A stretch of 64,000 bases of DNA from Streptomyces flavotricini. Its GTDB lineage: Bacteria > Actinomycetota > Actinomycetes > Streptomycetales > Streptomycetaceae. The stretch covers positions 5,894,404 through 5,958,403 of the forward strand of contig NZ_JAINUL010000001.1 of NCBI RefSeq assembly GCF_020639365.1. Direction: 5' to 3'. Shown piece after piece: positions 24,524 through 32,667 of this stretch; position 1 is the first letter of the stretch, and each line of letters begins with the position of its first letter. The position numbers were made by a program, and so were the translations under genes. Under the pieces are notes generated by a model. It was given only the letters and a program-made list of their open reading frames with translations, was not told the origin of the DNA and ran no database searches.

Positions 24524-24731
24524 GACAGGTCCCGGCCGGTCCCGGCCGTCCGGCCGGCCCTGCCGGTCGTCGAGGGCCCCCGGACCGGCCGTACGGGTCG
24601 GGGGTCGCCCGGCGGCCGGTCCGCGGGCGGCCGCTTCGCGGGCAACCGGTTCGCCCGCGGTCCGCACGAAGTGACGAACGGCGGGACTTTCCGCCCTGGA
24701 ACACCCCCGCGTGCGCCAGGATGGTGAAGCC

Positions 24732-25196
24732 ATGAACCAGTTCGCTGCGGACAACGACATCTGCGGCCGCGCCGATCTCACCGTCGTGCTGCGCCGCTTC
24801 TACACCGCCGCTTTCGCCGACCGGCGGATCGGGCCGTTCTTCACCGAGATCGCCGGCACGGACCTGGAGGTCCATCTGCCCCGCATCACGGATTTCTGGG
24901 AGCGGGCCCTGTTCCGCACGGCCGGTTACGGGCGCGACGCCTTCGGCCCGCACGCCGCCCTCCACACGGCGCGGGCGATGACCGCCGAGGACTTCGGGCG
25001 CTGGGTCCAGCTGTGGAACGCCGCCGTCGACGGCCTGCACCGGGGGCCGAACGCGGAGCGGGCCAAGGCGACCGGCGAGCGGATCGCCCTGGCCCTGCAC
25101 AAGCGGCTGGCCGGGGAGGACCCCGCACTGCTCCGGCGGGAGGACACCCGGGGCTTCGTCCCACTGGCCGCCCTGGAGCTGCGCTCACCGGCCTGA
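24732..25196 (+). CDS. Group III truncated haemoglobin
   Basis: Small haem protein of 154 residues. The N-terminus shows the group III pattern DICGRADLTVVLRRFYTAAFADRRIGPFFTEIA; then HLPRITDFWERALF, the likely proximal His in FGPHAALHTARAM, and the conserved W in FGRWVQLWNAAVDGLH. Such globins bind O2 or NO in the cytosol; role here unproven. ATG 24732 is chosen over the frame start 24711. Upstream 24524-24731 is 208 bases of very GC-rich sequence with CCGG-type dyads and no gene. Confidence 0.85.
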   Translation: MNQFAADNDICGRADLTVVLRRFYTAAFADRRIGPFFTEIAGTDLEVHLPRITDFWERALFRTAGYGRDAFGPHAALHTARAMTAEDFGRWVQLWNAAVDGLHRGPNAERAKATGERIALALHKRLAGEDPALLRREDTRGFVPLAALELRSPA

Positions 25197-25347
25197 CCTG
25201 CGTAAACGCACCCCGCCCGGCGGCCCGCGGCGAAGGGGCGGCGCGGTTTCCGGAAAACTTCCGCGGGAGCGATGAGTTTTCCCGGTGCCCCCGGTCTATC
25301 TCTCGAAAGCGCACACGAGACGCACACACGAGAGAAGAGGGACCGAG

Positions 25348-25752
25348 ATGCCCACCATGATCTTCGTCAACCTGCCGGTCAAGGACATCGAGGCCGCCAA
25401 GGCGTTCTGGGGCAAGCTCGGCTACTCCTTCAACCCCCAGTTCAGCGACGAGCAGACCGGCTGCCTGGTCATCAGCGACACGATCTTCGCGATGCTCATG
25501 ACCGAGGCCCGCTTCAAGGACTTCGCGACCAAGGAGGTCGCGGACGCCACCAAGACCACCGAGGTGATGCTCGCCCTGAGCGCGGAGAGCCGGGAGCAGG
25601 TCGACGAGGTGGTCGGCGCCGCCCTCGACGCGGGCGCCACCGAGCCCCGCCCGGCCCAGGACCTCGGCTTCATGTACGGCCGAGCCTTCGAGGACCTGGA
25701 AGGCCACGTCTGGGAGTACGTCTGGATGGACCCGGCCGCCGTCCAGGGCTGA
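25348..25752 (+). CDS. VOC (glyoxalase/bleomycin-resistance) family protein
   Basis: 134 residues, one vicinal-oxygen-chelate module: beta-alpha-beta-beta-beta halves beginning MIFVNLPVKDIEAAKAFWGKLGY and ending with FEDLEGHVWEYVWMD, where the final Glu is a usual metal ligand. It resembles the stand-alone lactoylglutathione-lyase-like proteins of unknown substrate. Start ATG 25348 with AGAGGGACC upstream. Convergent with nirD at 8 bases distance. Confidence 0.85.
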   Translation: MPTMIFVNLPVKDIEAAKAFWGKLGYSFNPQFSDEQTGCLVISDTIFAMLMTEARFKDFATKEVADATKTTEVMLALSAESREQVDEVVGAALDAGATEPRPAQDLGFMYGRAFEDLEGHVWEYVWMDPAAVQG

Positions 25753-25759
25753 TGCCCCG

Positions 25760-26104
25760 CTACGCCACGGCGGCCGAGGTCACGGCGGTCCGCACCGGGT
25801 AGGTCCGGACCGCCTCCGCCTCGTCGTCCAGGCAGCGCCCCGAGACGAGGTCGAAGCGCTGCTTCAGCAGCGGCGAGGCGACGAAGGGCCTGCCCTCCGC
25901 GCACCCGACCAGCCCCCGCGAGAGCACGGCCGCCCCGGTGAACGGATCCCGGTTGTCGATGGCGTACGTACGCCCCGACCGGTCGATGAACACCGCGGCC
26001 TGGCCCCCGTCGGGCAGCAGGACCGCCACCCCCCGCCCGGGGGTCAGGTCGGACAGTTCGCACACCGTCAGCCAGCCTTCGCTCACGTGCAGTTCCACGG
26101 TCAT
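25760..26104 (-). CDS. nirD: Assimilatory nitrite reductase small subunit
   Basis: 114 residues, Rieske-fold protein without the Cys/His iron-sulfur ligands, as expected for NirD (block YAIDNRDPFTGAAVLSRGLVG ... FVASPLLKQRFDL). Partner of NirB in the NADH-dependent reduction of nitrite to ammonium. ATG 26104 overlaps the nirB stop by four bases (ATGA), indicating coupling. Last gene of the minus-strand operon. Confidence 0.93.
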   Translation of the reverse strand: MTVELHVSEGWLTVCELSDLTPGRGVAVLLPDGGQAAVFIDRSGRTYAIDNRDPFTGAAVLSRGLVGCAEGRPFVASPLLKQRFDLVSGRCLDDEAEAVRTYPVRTAVTSAAVA

Positions 26105-28677
26105 CGGGTGCCTCCCACGGCCTCCAGCGGCCGGATGTCGAGAATGGTCAGGTCGGGCTTGACCTGGTCGCGTTCGGGGACGAACTTCACGGTCGGGTCG
26201 GGGGCGCCGGGCGCGTTCACGAAGGACACGAACCGGCGCAGCCGCTCCGGGTCCTGCAGGGTCTCGGCCCATTCGTCGCGGTAGTGGGCCACGTGGTCGG
26301 CCATCAGCGACTCCAGCTCCGCGCACAGCCCGAGCGAGTCGTGCACGACCACGTCCCGCAGGTGGTCCAGGCCGCCCTCCAGCCGGTCCAGCCAGGTGGA
26401 GGTGCGCTCCAGCCGGTCCGCCGTGCGGATGTAGAACATCAGGAACCGGTCGATGAGCCGGACCAGTTCGGCGTCCGACAGGTCCTGGGCCAGCAGGTCC
26501 GCGTGGCGCGGGGTGGCCCCGCCGTTGCCGCCGACGTAGAGGTTCCAGCCGTTGGCCGTCGCGATGACCCCGAAGTCCTTGCTCTGCGCCTCCGCGCACT
26601 CGCGGGCGCAGCCGGAGACCGCCGACTTGAGCTTGTGGGGGGCGCGCAGGCCCCGGTAGCGCAGCTCCAGGTCGATGGCCATGCGGACGGAGTCCTGGAC
26701 TCCGTACCGGCACCAGGTCTGGCCCACGCATGACTTCACCGTGCGCAGGGCCTTGCCGTATGCGTGCCCGGACTCGAAGCCGGCCTCCACGAGCCGGGCC
26801 CAGATCCGCGGGAGCTGGTCCACGCTGGCCCCGAAGAGGTCGATGCGCTGGCCTCCGGTGATCTTCGTGTAGAGCCCGAAGTCGCGGGCCACCTCGCCGA
26901 TCACGATGAGCTTGTCGGGGGTGATCTCACCGCCCGGAATGCGCGGGACGACCGAGTACGAGCCGTTGCGCTGCAGGTTCGCGAGAAAGTGGTCGTTGGT
27001 GTCCTGGAGGGCGGCCTGCTCCCCGTCGAGGACGTAGCCGCTCGCGCCGAGGGTGGGGGCGAGCGAGGCGATGATCGAGCCGACCGTCGGCTTGCAGACC
27101 TCGCAGCCGTCGCCGCCCCGGGCCGCCTCCCGGCCGTGGCCGTCGAGGAGCTGCTCGTACGAGGTCAGCCGGCGGGTGCGGACGATCTCGTAGAGCTCGG
27201 CGCGGGTGAAGGGGAAGCAGCCGCACAGCCCCTTGTCGGCGGCCGCGGGCAGCAGCTGGCCGATCATCTTGACGCAGCTGCCGCAGCCGGTGCCCGCCTT
27301 GGTGCACTGCTTGACCTCAGGGAGGGTCGAACAGGCGGTGATCGCCTTCTTGGTGACGTTGTGGCAGGAGCAGATCACCGCGGAGTCGGGCAGTGCCGAC
27401 GGGCCGAGTGCGACGGGCGCGCCGAGGCCGGCGGGCAGGACCAGCTGGTCGGGGCTGACCGGCGGGACGCTGCCGGTGAGCGGGCGGAGCAGGCCGTACG
27501 ACTCGGCGTCGCCGACCAGGACCCCGCCGAGCAGGACCCCGTCGGGGGAGACGACCAGCTTCTTGTAGACCCCGGAGCGGGAGTCGGAGTAGATGACGTC
27601 GAGGCTGCCGGGGGCCGCGCCGTGGGCGTCGCCGAAGGAGGCCACGTCCACGCCGAGCAGCTTGAGCTTGGTGGAGAGGTCGGCTCCGGTGAACTCCTTG
27701 TCCCGGCCCAGGAGGTCTTCGGCGGCCGTCTCGGCCATCTCGTACCCGGGGCCGACCAGCCCGTACACCCGGCCGTCGGCGGCCAGCGCGCACTCGCCGA
27801 TGGCGTAGACGCGCGGGTCGGAGGTGCGGCAGCGGGAGTCGACGCCGATGCCGCCGCGCTCGCCGACGGTCAGGCCCGAGGCGCGGGCGAGGTGGTCGCG
27901 GGGGCGGACCCCGGCGGAGAAGACGACGAGGTCGGTGTCGACGGTGGAGCCGTCGGAGAGCCGCATGCCGCTGACGGAGCCGTCGGCTCCGGTGAGCACC
28001 TCCTGGGTGCCGACGCCGGTGTGGACGGTCAGCCCCATCGACTCGATGGTGCGCAGCAGGGCCGCGCCGCCGCCGTCGTCGACCTGGACGGGCATCAGGC
28101 GCGGGGCGAACTCCACGACGCGGGTGGCGAGGCCCAGACCCTTGAGGGCGCCGGCCGCCTCCAGCCCGAGGAGCCCGCCGCCGACGACCGCGCCGCTGGG
28201 GGTTCCCCCGGACGAAGTCTGGGGGAGGGTCTTCGCGTACTCCTCGATCGCGAGCAGGTCCTCGATGGTGCGGTAGACGAAGCAGCCGGGGGCGTCCTTG
28301 CCGGGGACGGGCGGCACGAAGGGGTAGCTGCCGGTCGCGAGGACGAGGACGTCGTACGGGAACACCCGCCCGGAGCGGGAGGTGACGGTGCGGGCGTCGC
28401 GGTCGACGGACTCGGCGGGGTCGCCGAGGTGCAGCTCGATCCCGTGCCGCTCCATGAACCCGGCGGGGGTGAGGGAGAGGTCCTCGGGGGTGCTGCCGGA
28501 GAAGTACGAGGTGAGGTGCACGCGGTCGTAGGCGGGCCGGGGCTCCTCGCAGAGCACGGTGATCCGGTGCGTGGCGGTGGCCCCGCGCTCGGCGAGGGCC
28601 TCCAGGTAGCGCTGGCCGACCATGCCGTGACCGATGAGCACGATGGCGGGGGTGGGCGTGGGCGTGGCTGCGGCCAT
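26101..28677 (-). CDS. nirB: Assimilatory nitrite reductase large subunit
   Basis: 858 residues; cytosolic sirohaem/[4Fe-4S]/FAD enzyme that takes nitrite to ammonium. N-terminal FAD/NAD(P) part starts IVLIGHGMVGQRYLEAL; the Bfd-like [2Fe-2S] domain has CSCHN and CTKAGTGCGSC near residues 430-465; the sulfite/nitrite reductase half carries the TCxxxxxxC-like block CVGQTWCRYG and the sirohaem ligand SGCARECAEAQSKD near 680. Oddity: an about 10-residue insertion LPQTSSGGTPS just before GAVVGGGLLGLE is encoded by a palindromic repeat element (28197-28228). Gene follows the FAD oxidoreductase by 2 bases. Confidence 0.96.
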   Translation of the reverse strand: MAAATPTPTPAIVLIGHGMVGQRYLEALAERGATATHRITVLCEEPRPAYDRVHLTSYFSGSTPEDLSLTPAGFMERHGIELHLGDPAESVDRDARTVTSRSGRVFPYDVLVLATGSYPFVPPVPGKDAPGCFVYRTIEDLLAIEEYAKTLPQTSSGGTPSGAVVGGGLLGLEAAGALKGLGLATRVVEFAPRLMPVQVDDGGGAALLRTIESMGLTVHTGVGTQEVLTGADGSVSGMRLSDGSTVDTDLVVFSAGVRPRDHLARASGLTVGERGGIGVDSRCRTSDPRVYAIGECALAADGRVYGLVGPGYEMAETAAEDLLGRDKEFTGADLSTKLKLLGVDVASFGDAHGAAPGSLDVIYSDSRSGVYKKLVVSPDGVLLGGVLVGDAESYGLLRPLTGSVPPVSPDQLVLPAGLGAPVALGPSALPDSAVICSCHNVTKKAITACSTLPEVKQCTKAGTGCGSCVKMIGQLLPAAADKGLCGCFPFTRAELYEIVRTRRLTSYEQLLDGHGREAARGGDGCEVCKPTVGSIIASLAPTLGASGYVLDGEQAALQDTNDHFLANLQRNGSYSVVPRIPGGEITPDKLIVIGEVARDFGLYTKITGGQRIDLFGASVDQLPRIWARLVEAGFESGHAYGKALRTVKSCVGQTWCRYGVQDSVRMAIDLELRYRGLRAPHKLKSAVSGCARECAEAQSKDFGVIATANGWNLYVGGNGGATPRHADLLAQDLSDAELVRLIDRFLMFYIRTADRLERTSTWLDRLEGGLDHLRDVVVHDSLGLCAELESLMADHVAHYRDEWAETLQDPERLRRFVSFVNAPGAPDPTVKFVPERDQVKPDLTILDIRPLEAVGGTR
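28197..28228. repeat. Palindromic interspersed element inside nirB
   Basis: CCCCCGGAC (28205-28213), GAA loop, GTCTGGGGG (28217-28225), flanked by GGGGGTT and AGGG. This sequence type (CCCCCAGAC..GTCCGGGGG with flanking G/C runs) is familiar from memory as a dispersed short palindrome in Streptomyces genomes, usually between genes. Here it sits in frame in nirB and adds residues absent from the usual NirB alignment at that point. Confidence 0.6.
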
Positions 28678-28679
28678 GA

Positions 28680-29963
28680 TCAGGAGCCTCCGTCGTCGGT
28701 GAGCAGGTGGAACAGGTCGGTCAGGGACTCGGCGTCCTCCCAGCTGCGGGCGAGGGCGCCCACGGTGGAGAGTTCGCCGAGGAGGACCCCGCCGACGAGG
28801 CGGTCGCCGCGGACGACGACCTTCCGGTAGGTCCGGCGGGTGGCGTCGGCGAGGCGGACCACGTCGTCACCGGGGAGCGGGGTGGTCTCGCCGAAGGCGG
28901 CGAGGTCGAGCGGGCCGGGGCCGCCGGGAGCGGTGGCGGTGCCTGCGGCGGTGCCGAGGGTGAGGCGGGTGAGGGCGCGGGTTCCGGTGTATCCGGGGGC
29001 GGCCCCGCCGGTGGTGGCGCCCAGCTGCTCCGCCAGGGCGTCGGCCTGTTCCAGCGCGGGGCCCGCGAGGCCGTACACCCGGCCGGCGTGCTCGGCGCAG
29101 TCGCCGATGGCGTGGATCCGGGGGTCGCTGGTCCGCAGCCGGTCGTCCACCACGATCCCGGTGCGTACGTCGAGCCCGGCGGCGAGCGCGAGCCCGGTCC
29201 GGGGCCGCACGCCGCAGGCCAGTACGACGACATCCGCGTCGAGCCGGTATCCGTCGGCGAACTCGACTCCGGTGACGCGCCGGCCGCCCGCCCCCCGCGC
29301 CTTCGTCGTCAGGCCGCGGACCCGGCACCCGGTGTGGATTTCGATGCCGAGGGTGGTCAGGTGGGCGTGCAGCAGTGCCGAGGCGTCGGCGTCGAGCTGG
29401 CGCTCCATCAGTCGTTCGCCCTGCTGGGCCAGGACCACCTGGGCACCGCGCTCGGCCAGGGCGCGGGCCGCGGAGACGCCGAGGAGGCCGCCGCCGATCA
29501 CCACGGCGCGCACGCCGGACCCCGCGGCCACCGCGGCCGTCAGGGCGAGGCAGTCGTCCATGGTGCGGAACGCGTGGACCCCGTCGGGGAGTTCCCGCCC
29601 CATCGGCTCGAACAGCCCGCGCAGCGGCGGGAGGACCGCGTTCGAGCCCGTGGCCAGCACCAGCGCGTCGTACTGCTCGGTGCTGCCGTCGTCGCAGTGG
29701 ACCGTCCGGTCGGCGCGGTCGACGCGGACCGCGCGGACGCCCCGCCGCAGTGCCGGGCCGGGGTCGGGGAGGGCGGTCACCTCCGGTGCGTACCGGCCCG
29801 CGAGGACCTCCGCCAGCAGCACCCGGTTGTACGGAACGTGCGACTCCTCGCCGAGGACCGTCACCTCCGTACGCGCACCGTCCCGCGCGCCCAGCCGTGC
29901 GGCGAGCCGCAGGCCCGCGAGGCCGCCGCCGATCACCACCACACGCTGCTGTTCCGAGGTCAT
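28680..29963 (-). CDS. FAD-dependent NAD(P)H oxidoreductase of the nitrite reductase operon
   Basis: 427 residues, pyridine nucleotide-disulfide oxidoreductase fold. FAD site VVVIGGGLAGLRLAARLG at residues 8-25, VLATGSNAVLPP near 115, NAD(P) site AVVIGGGLLGVSAARAL near 160, and IHAIGDCAEHAGRVYGL near 285. Close in layout to the N-terminal half of NirB and to NasB/NasC electron-transfer proteins, so it probably feeds electrons to nitrite or nitrate reductase. First gene of the operon (gap of 2 bases to nirB), directly behind the GlnR-like box. Confidence 0.85.
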   Translation of the reverse strand: MTSEQQRVVVIGGGLAGLRLAARLGARDGARTEVTVLGEESHVPYNRVLLAEVLAGRYAPEVTALPDPGPALRRGVRAVRVDRADRTVHCDDGSTEQYDALVLATGSNAVLPPLRGLFEPMGRELPDGVHAFRTMDDCLALTAAVAAGSGVRAVVIGGGLLGVSAARALAERGAQVVLAQQGERLMERQLDADASALLHAHLTTLGIEIHTGCRVRGLTTKARGAGGRRVTGVEFADGYRLDADVVVLACGVRPRTGLALAAGLDVRTGIVVDDRLRTSDPRIHAIGDCAEHAGRVYGLAGPALEQADALAEQLGATTGGAAPGYTGTRALTRLTLGTAAGTATAPGGPGPLDLAAFGETTPLPGDDVVRLADATRRTYRKVVVRGDRLVGGVLLGELSTVGALARSWEDAESLTDLFHLLTDDGGS

Positions 29964-29985
29964 GGCACGAGCGTGCGCGTTCGCT

Positions 29986-30023
29986 GTTTCCCCGCCGCAT
30001 CGCCGTTGTTACCCGGACGGAAC
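29986..30023 (-). promoter_or_regulatory. GlnR-like box before the nir operon
   Basis: On the minus strand the four half-sites read GTTCC-n6-GTAAC-n6-GATGC-n6-GAAAC, matching the streptomycete GlnR pattern gTnAC-n6-GaAAC-n6-gTnAC-n6-GAAAC with correct spacing throughout and 4/5, 4/5, 3/5 and 5/5 matches. It starts 23 bases upstream of the operon ATG. nirB is a known GlnR target in S. coelicolor. Confidence 0.65.
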
Positions 30024-30131
30024 GCGCACCTCAGCGCCCGGGTTAAGGGTCGGTGAGGCGTCCCTCAAGGGCGGCTTAAGGATGCGTTCGGGCAGGTCGG
30101 CGGGGTTCGGACCGCCCTTAGCGTGATCCTC

Positions 30132-31427
30132 GTGCGAGATGCGGCGGTGCGGGTCAGGGGCGGGATGCTCGGCGGTGCGGGGCTGGTGGCGCTGCTGTGG
30201 GCGGCCCAGGTGCGGCCCTCCGCGCGGCTCGACGCGCTGTTCGCGACCGCCGCGCATCTGACCGGCCTGCTCGCCGGGTACGGCGTTCTCGTACTGCTCT
30301 TCCTGATGGCCAGGGTGCCCGCCGTCGAGCACGGGGTCGGCGCCGACCGGCTCGCCCGCTGGCACGCGCGGGGCGGCCGGCACGTGCTGCTGCTCTGCCT
30401 CGGGCACGCCCTCTTCGCCCTGTGCGGATACGCGGTCCACGAGGGCGTCGACGTGGTCTCCGCCGTCCGGGACCTGTTCGGCTACCCGGCGGTGGCCGCC
30501 GCCTTCGCCGGGACGGCCCTGCTGGCCGCCGTCGGGGTGAGCTCCGCCCGGGCCGTACGCCGCCGGGTCAGTCACGAAACCTGGCGCGGGGTGCACCTCC
30601 TCGTCTATCTCGCGGCCTCCCTGGCCTTCGGCCACCAGCTCGCCGGGCCCGATCTCGCCCTGACCGGCTGGTTCTGGGCCCTCGCCCACGCCACCGTGGC
30701 CGTCCTGCTGGTCTGGTACCGGGCCGTGGTCCCCGTACGGCAGGCCCTGCGGCACGCGCTGCGGGTCGCCGAGGTGCGGGCCGAGGGGCCCGGAGTGGTC
30801 TCCGTCGTCGTGTACGGGGAGCACCTGGCGGAATTGCGCGCGGAGCCGGGCCAGTTCCTGCGCTGGCGGTTCCTGCAGCGCCGCCTGTGGCGCACCGCCC
30901 TGCCGTTCTCGCTGTCCGCGCCGGTCCAGGGCCACGCCCTGCGGATCACCGTGAAGGCGCTCGGCGGGCACTCCCGCCGGATCCGCCGGCTGCGCCCCGG
31001 GACCAGGGTCATCGCCACCGGGCCGTTCGGCGCGCTCACCGCCGCCCGGCGGACCCGGCCCAAGGTGCTGCTGATCGGGGGCGGGGTCGGCATCACGCCG
31101 ATGCGGGCGCTGTTCGAGACGCTGCCCGGCGGGCCGGGGGAGATCACCCTGCTCTACCGGGCCGGGACCGCGGAGCACCTGGTGCTGCGCTCGGAGCTGG
31201 AGGCCATCGCCGCCGAGCGGCAGGCCGGGCTGCACTACCTGCTCGGGTCCTCCGACGCCGCCTACGATCCGCTGGCCCCGCAGGCGCTGCTCGCGCTGGT
31301 GCCGGACCTGACCGAGCGCGACGTCTACCTCTGCGGTCCGCCGGGGATGGCCGAGGCGACGCAGGGCGCGCTGCTGCGGGCCGGGGTGCCGGCCGGGCGC
31401 ATCCATGCGGAGTGCTTCAGCTTCTGA
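30132..31427 (+). CDS. Ferric-reductase-like transmembrane flavocytochrome
   Basis: 431 residues. About six membrane helices in the first 210 residues with paired histidines (LGHALFALCGYAVHEG, ETWRGVHLLVYL, AFGHQL) suited to bind haem, then a ferredoxin-NADP reductase-like half with FAD site RTALPFSLSA, NAD site VLLIGGGVGITPMRALFE and the C-terminal CGPPGMAE block. Electrons would pass from cytosolic NAD(P)H across the membrane. GTG 30132 is preferred because TAGCGT (30119-30124) lies 7 bases before it; GTG 30123 adds three residues. Usually paired with an FMN-binding protein gene, which is not recognisable here. Confidence 0.88.
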   Translation: MRDAAVRVRGGMLGGAGLVALLWAAQVRPSARLDALFATAAHLTGLLAGYGVLVLLFLMARVPAVEHGVGADRLARWHARGGRHVLLLCLGHALFALCGYAVHEGVDVVSAVRDLFGYPAVAAAFAGTALLAAVGVSSARAVRRRVSHETWRGVHLLVYLAASLAFGHQLAGPDLALTGWFWALAHATVAVLLVWYRAVVPVRQALRHALRVAEVRAEGPGVVSVVVYGEHLAELRAEPGQFLRWRFLQRRLWRTALPFSLSAPVQGHALRITVKALGGHSRRIRRLRPGTRVIATGPFGALTAARRTRPKVLLIGGGVGITPMRALFETLPGGPGEITLLYRAGTAEHLVLRSELEAIAAERQAGLHYLLGSSDAAYDPLAPQALLALVPDLTERDVYLCGPPGMAEATQGALLRAGVPAGRIHAECFSF

Positions 31428-31497
31428 ACCCGACTTCTGAACCCGACTTCTGACCCTGACTTCTGACCGCGAATTCCGACCGCGACGTCCGACCCCG
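31420..31497 (+). repeat. Six 13-bp tandem repeats at the reductase stop codon
   Basis: Units of the form ACTTCTGAACCCG begin at 31420, 31433, 31446, 31459, 31472 and 31485. The first supplies the last codons and the TGA of the flavocytochrome gene; units diverge gradually toward the 3' end. Minisatellite-like array of a kind prone to copy-number change. Confidence 0.85.
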
Positions 31498-31529
31498 ACC
31501 CGCACGTGATTCCGAGAGGCCGCCGCGCC

Positions 31530-31853
31530 ATGCGTCACCCGCTGCACGTCCCCCTGTCCGTACCGGTCGGGGGCGCCACCTCCGCGTCTCTGCAGGCGCC
31601 CGCGCCCGTGTCCGTGCCCGCGGCCGTGCCGGCTGCCCGGCACCGGGGGCCCCGGCGGCCCTCCGCCCTGCGGGCGGGCGCGACCGCGCTGGCCGCCGTA
31701 CCGCCCGCGCGGCGGCTCGTGGCCGGGCTCGGGCTGGCCAGTGTGCTGGCCGCGACGGCGCTGACGGCGACCGTGAATCCGGCCGCGCCGGTGGCCCCGG
31801 ACCGGGTGCCGGCCCGGCAAAGCTCAACGTTTGCGCAAGTTTCCGGAGATTGA
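31530..31853 (+). CDS. Small hypothetical protein, possibly exported
   Basis: 107 residues when started at ATG 31530. GC-biased third positions are consistent with coding. The N-terminal half is Pro/Ala-rich and basic; a hydrophobic stretch (RRLVAGLGLASVLAATALTATVNPAAP) near residue 75 could be a membrane anchor or late signal. No family recognised. It stands where an FMN-binding partner of the flavocytochrome might be expected but shows no FMN-binding motif; it may be a decayed remnant. Ends 37 bases before the next gene. Confidence 0.45.
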   Translation: MRHPLHVPLSVPVGGATSASLQAPAPVSVPAAVPAARHRGPRRPSALRAGATALAAVPPARRLVAGLGLASVLAATALTATVNPAAPVAPDRVPARQSSTFAQVSGD

Positions 31854-31890
31854 TGGTTGCTGCACCCATCGGTTCCATAAGGTCGTGGCC

Positions 31891-32667
31891 GTGCCTGACA
31901 TATCAACGACCATGATCATCGTGCTGTGCGTGGCCGCCGCCGCGGCCGGCTGGATCGACGCGGTGGTGGGCGGCGGCGGACTGCTGCTCCTTCCCGCCCT
32001 GCTCCTCGGTCTGCCGAACGCGCACCCCGCCGCGGTGCTCGGCACCAACAAGGCCGTGGCCATCGTCGGCACCGCGGGCGCCGCGGTGACGTACGCGCGC
32101 AAGGCGCCGGTGGACGTGAAGCTCGCCGTCCGGATCGGCATCGCCGCGCTCGCCGGATCCATGGGCGGCGCCGCGCTGGCCGGCGGGATCAGCAAGGACA
32201 CGATGCGCCCGCTCATCATGGGCGTGCTCGTGGTCGTCGCGGGCATCGTGATCTTCAAGCCCGGCTTCGGCACCGCCCCTTCGACCGCGCCCGTCAGCCG
32301 GCAGCGGGTGCTGCTCGCCATCGGGCTCGCCGGCCTCGGCATCGGCTTCTACGACGGGCTCATCGGGCCCGGCACCGGCACCTTCCTGGTGCTCGCCCTG
32401 ACCGCGCTGCTCCACCTCGACCTGGTCACCGCCTCCGCGACCGCCAAGATCGTCAACTGCTGCACGAACGCCGGGGCGCTCGCGATGTTCGCCTACCAGG
32501 GCATGGTGCTGTGGCAGCTGGCCGCGCTGATGGCGGCGTTCAACCTGGCCGGAGGCATGGTCGGTGCGCGGATGGCGCTGAAGAAGGGCAGCGGGTTCGT
32601 CCGCGGTGTGCTGCTGACGGTGGTCGCGGCGCTGGTGGTCAAGCTCGGCCTGGAGCAGTGGGGCTGA
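31891..32667 (+). CDS. TauE/SafE family membrane transporter
   Basis: 258 residues with about eight membrane helices and the family blocks AGWIDAVVGGGGLLLLPALLL (TM1) and GFYDGLIGPGTGTFLVLALT in the second half, an internal duplication typical of TauE/SafE. Members move organosulfonates or sulfite, usually outward. Start GTG 31891 with AAGG seven bases upstream. Its 3' end overlaps the convergent sortase gene by 29 bases. Confidence 0.9.
   Translation: MPDISTTMIIVLCVAAAAAGWIDAVVGGGGLLLLPALLLGLPNAHPAAVLGTNKAVAIVGTAGAAVTYARKAPVDVKLAVRIGIAALAGSMGGAALAGGISKDTMRPLIMGVLVVVAGIVIFKPGFGTAPSTAPVSRQRVLLAIGLAGLGIGFYDGLIGPGTGTFLVLALTALLHLDLVTASATAKIVNCCTNAGALAMFAYQGMVLWQLAALMAAFNLAGGMVGARMALKKGSGFVRGVLLTVVAALVVKLGLEQWG

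Noticed and set aside
26764..28830. 688-codon plus-strand frame across nirB
   Set aside because: Shadow of nirB caused by GC-biased codon positions.
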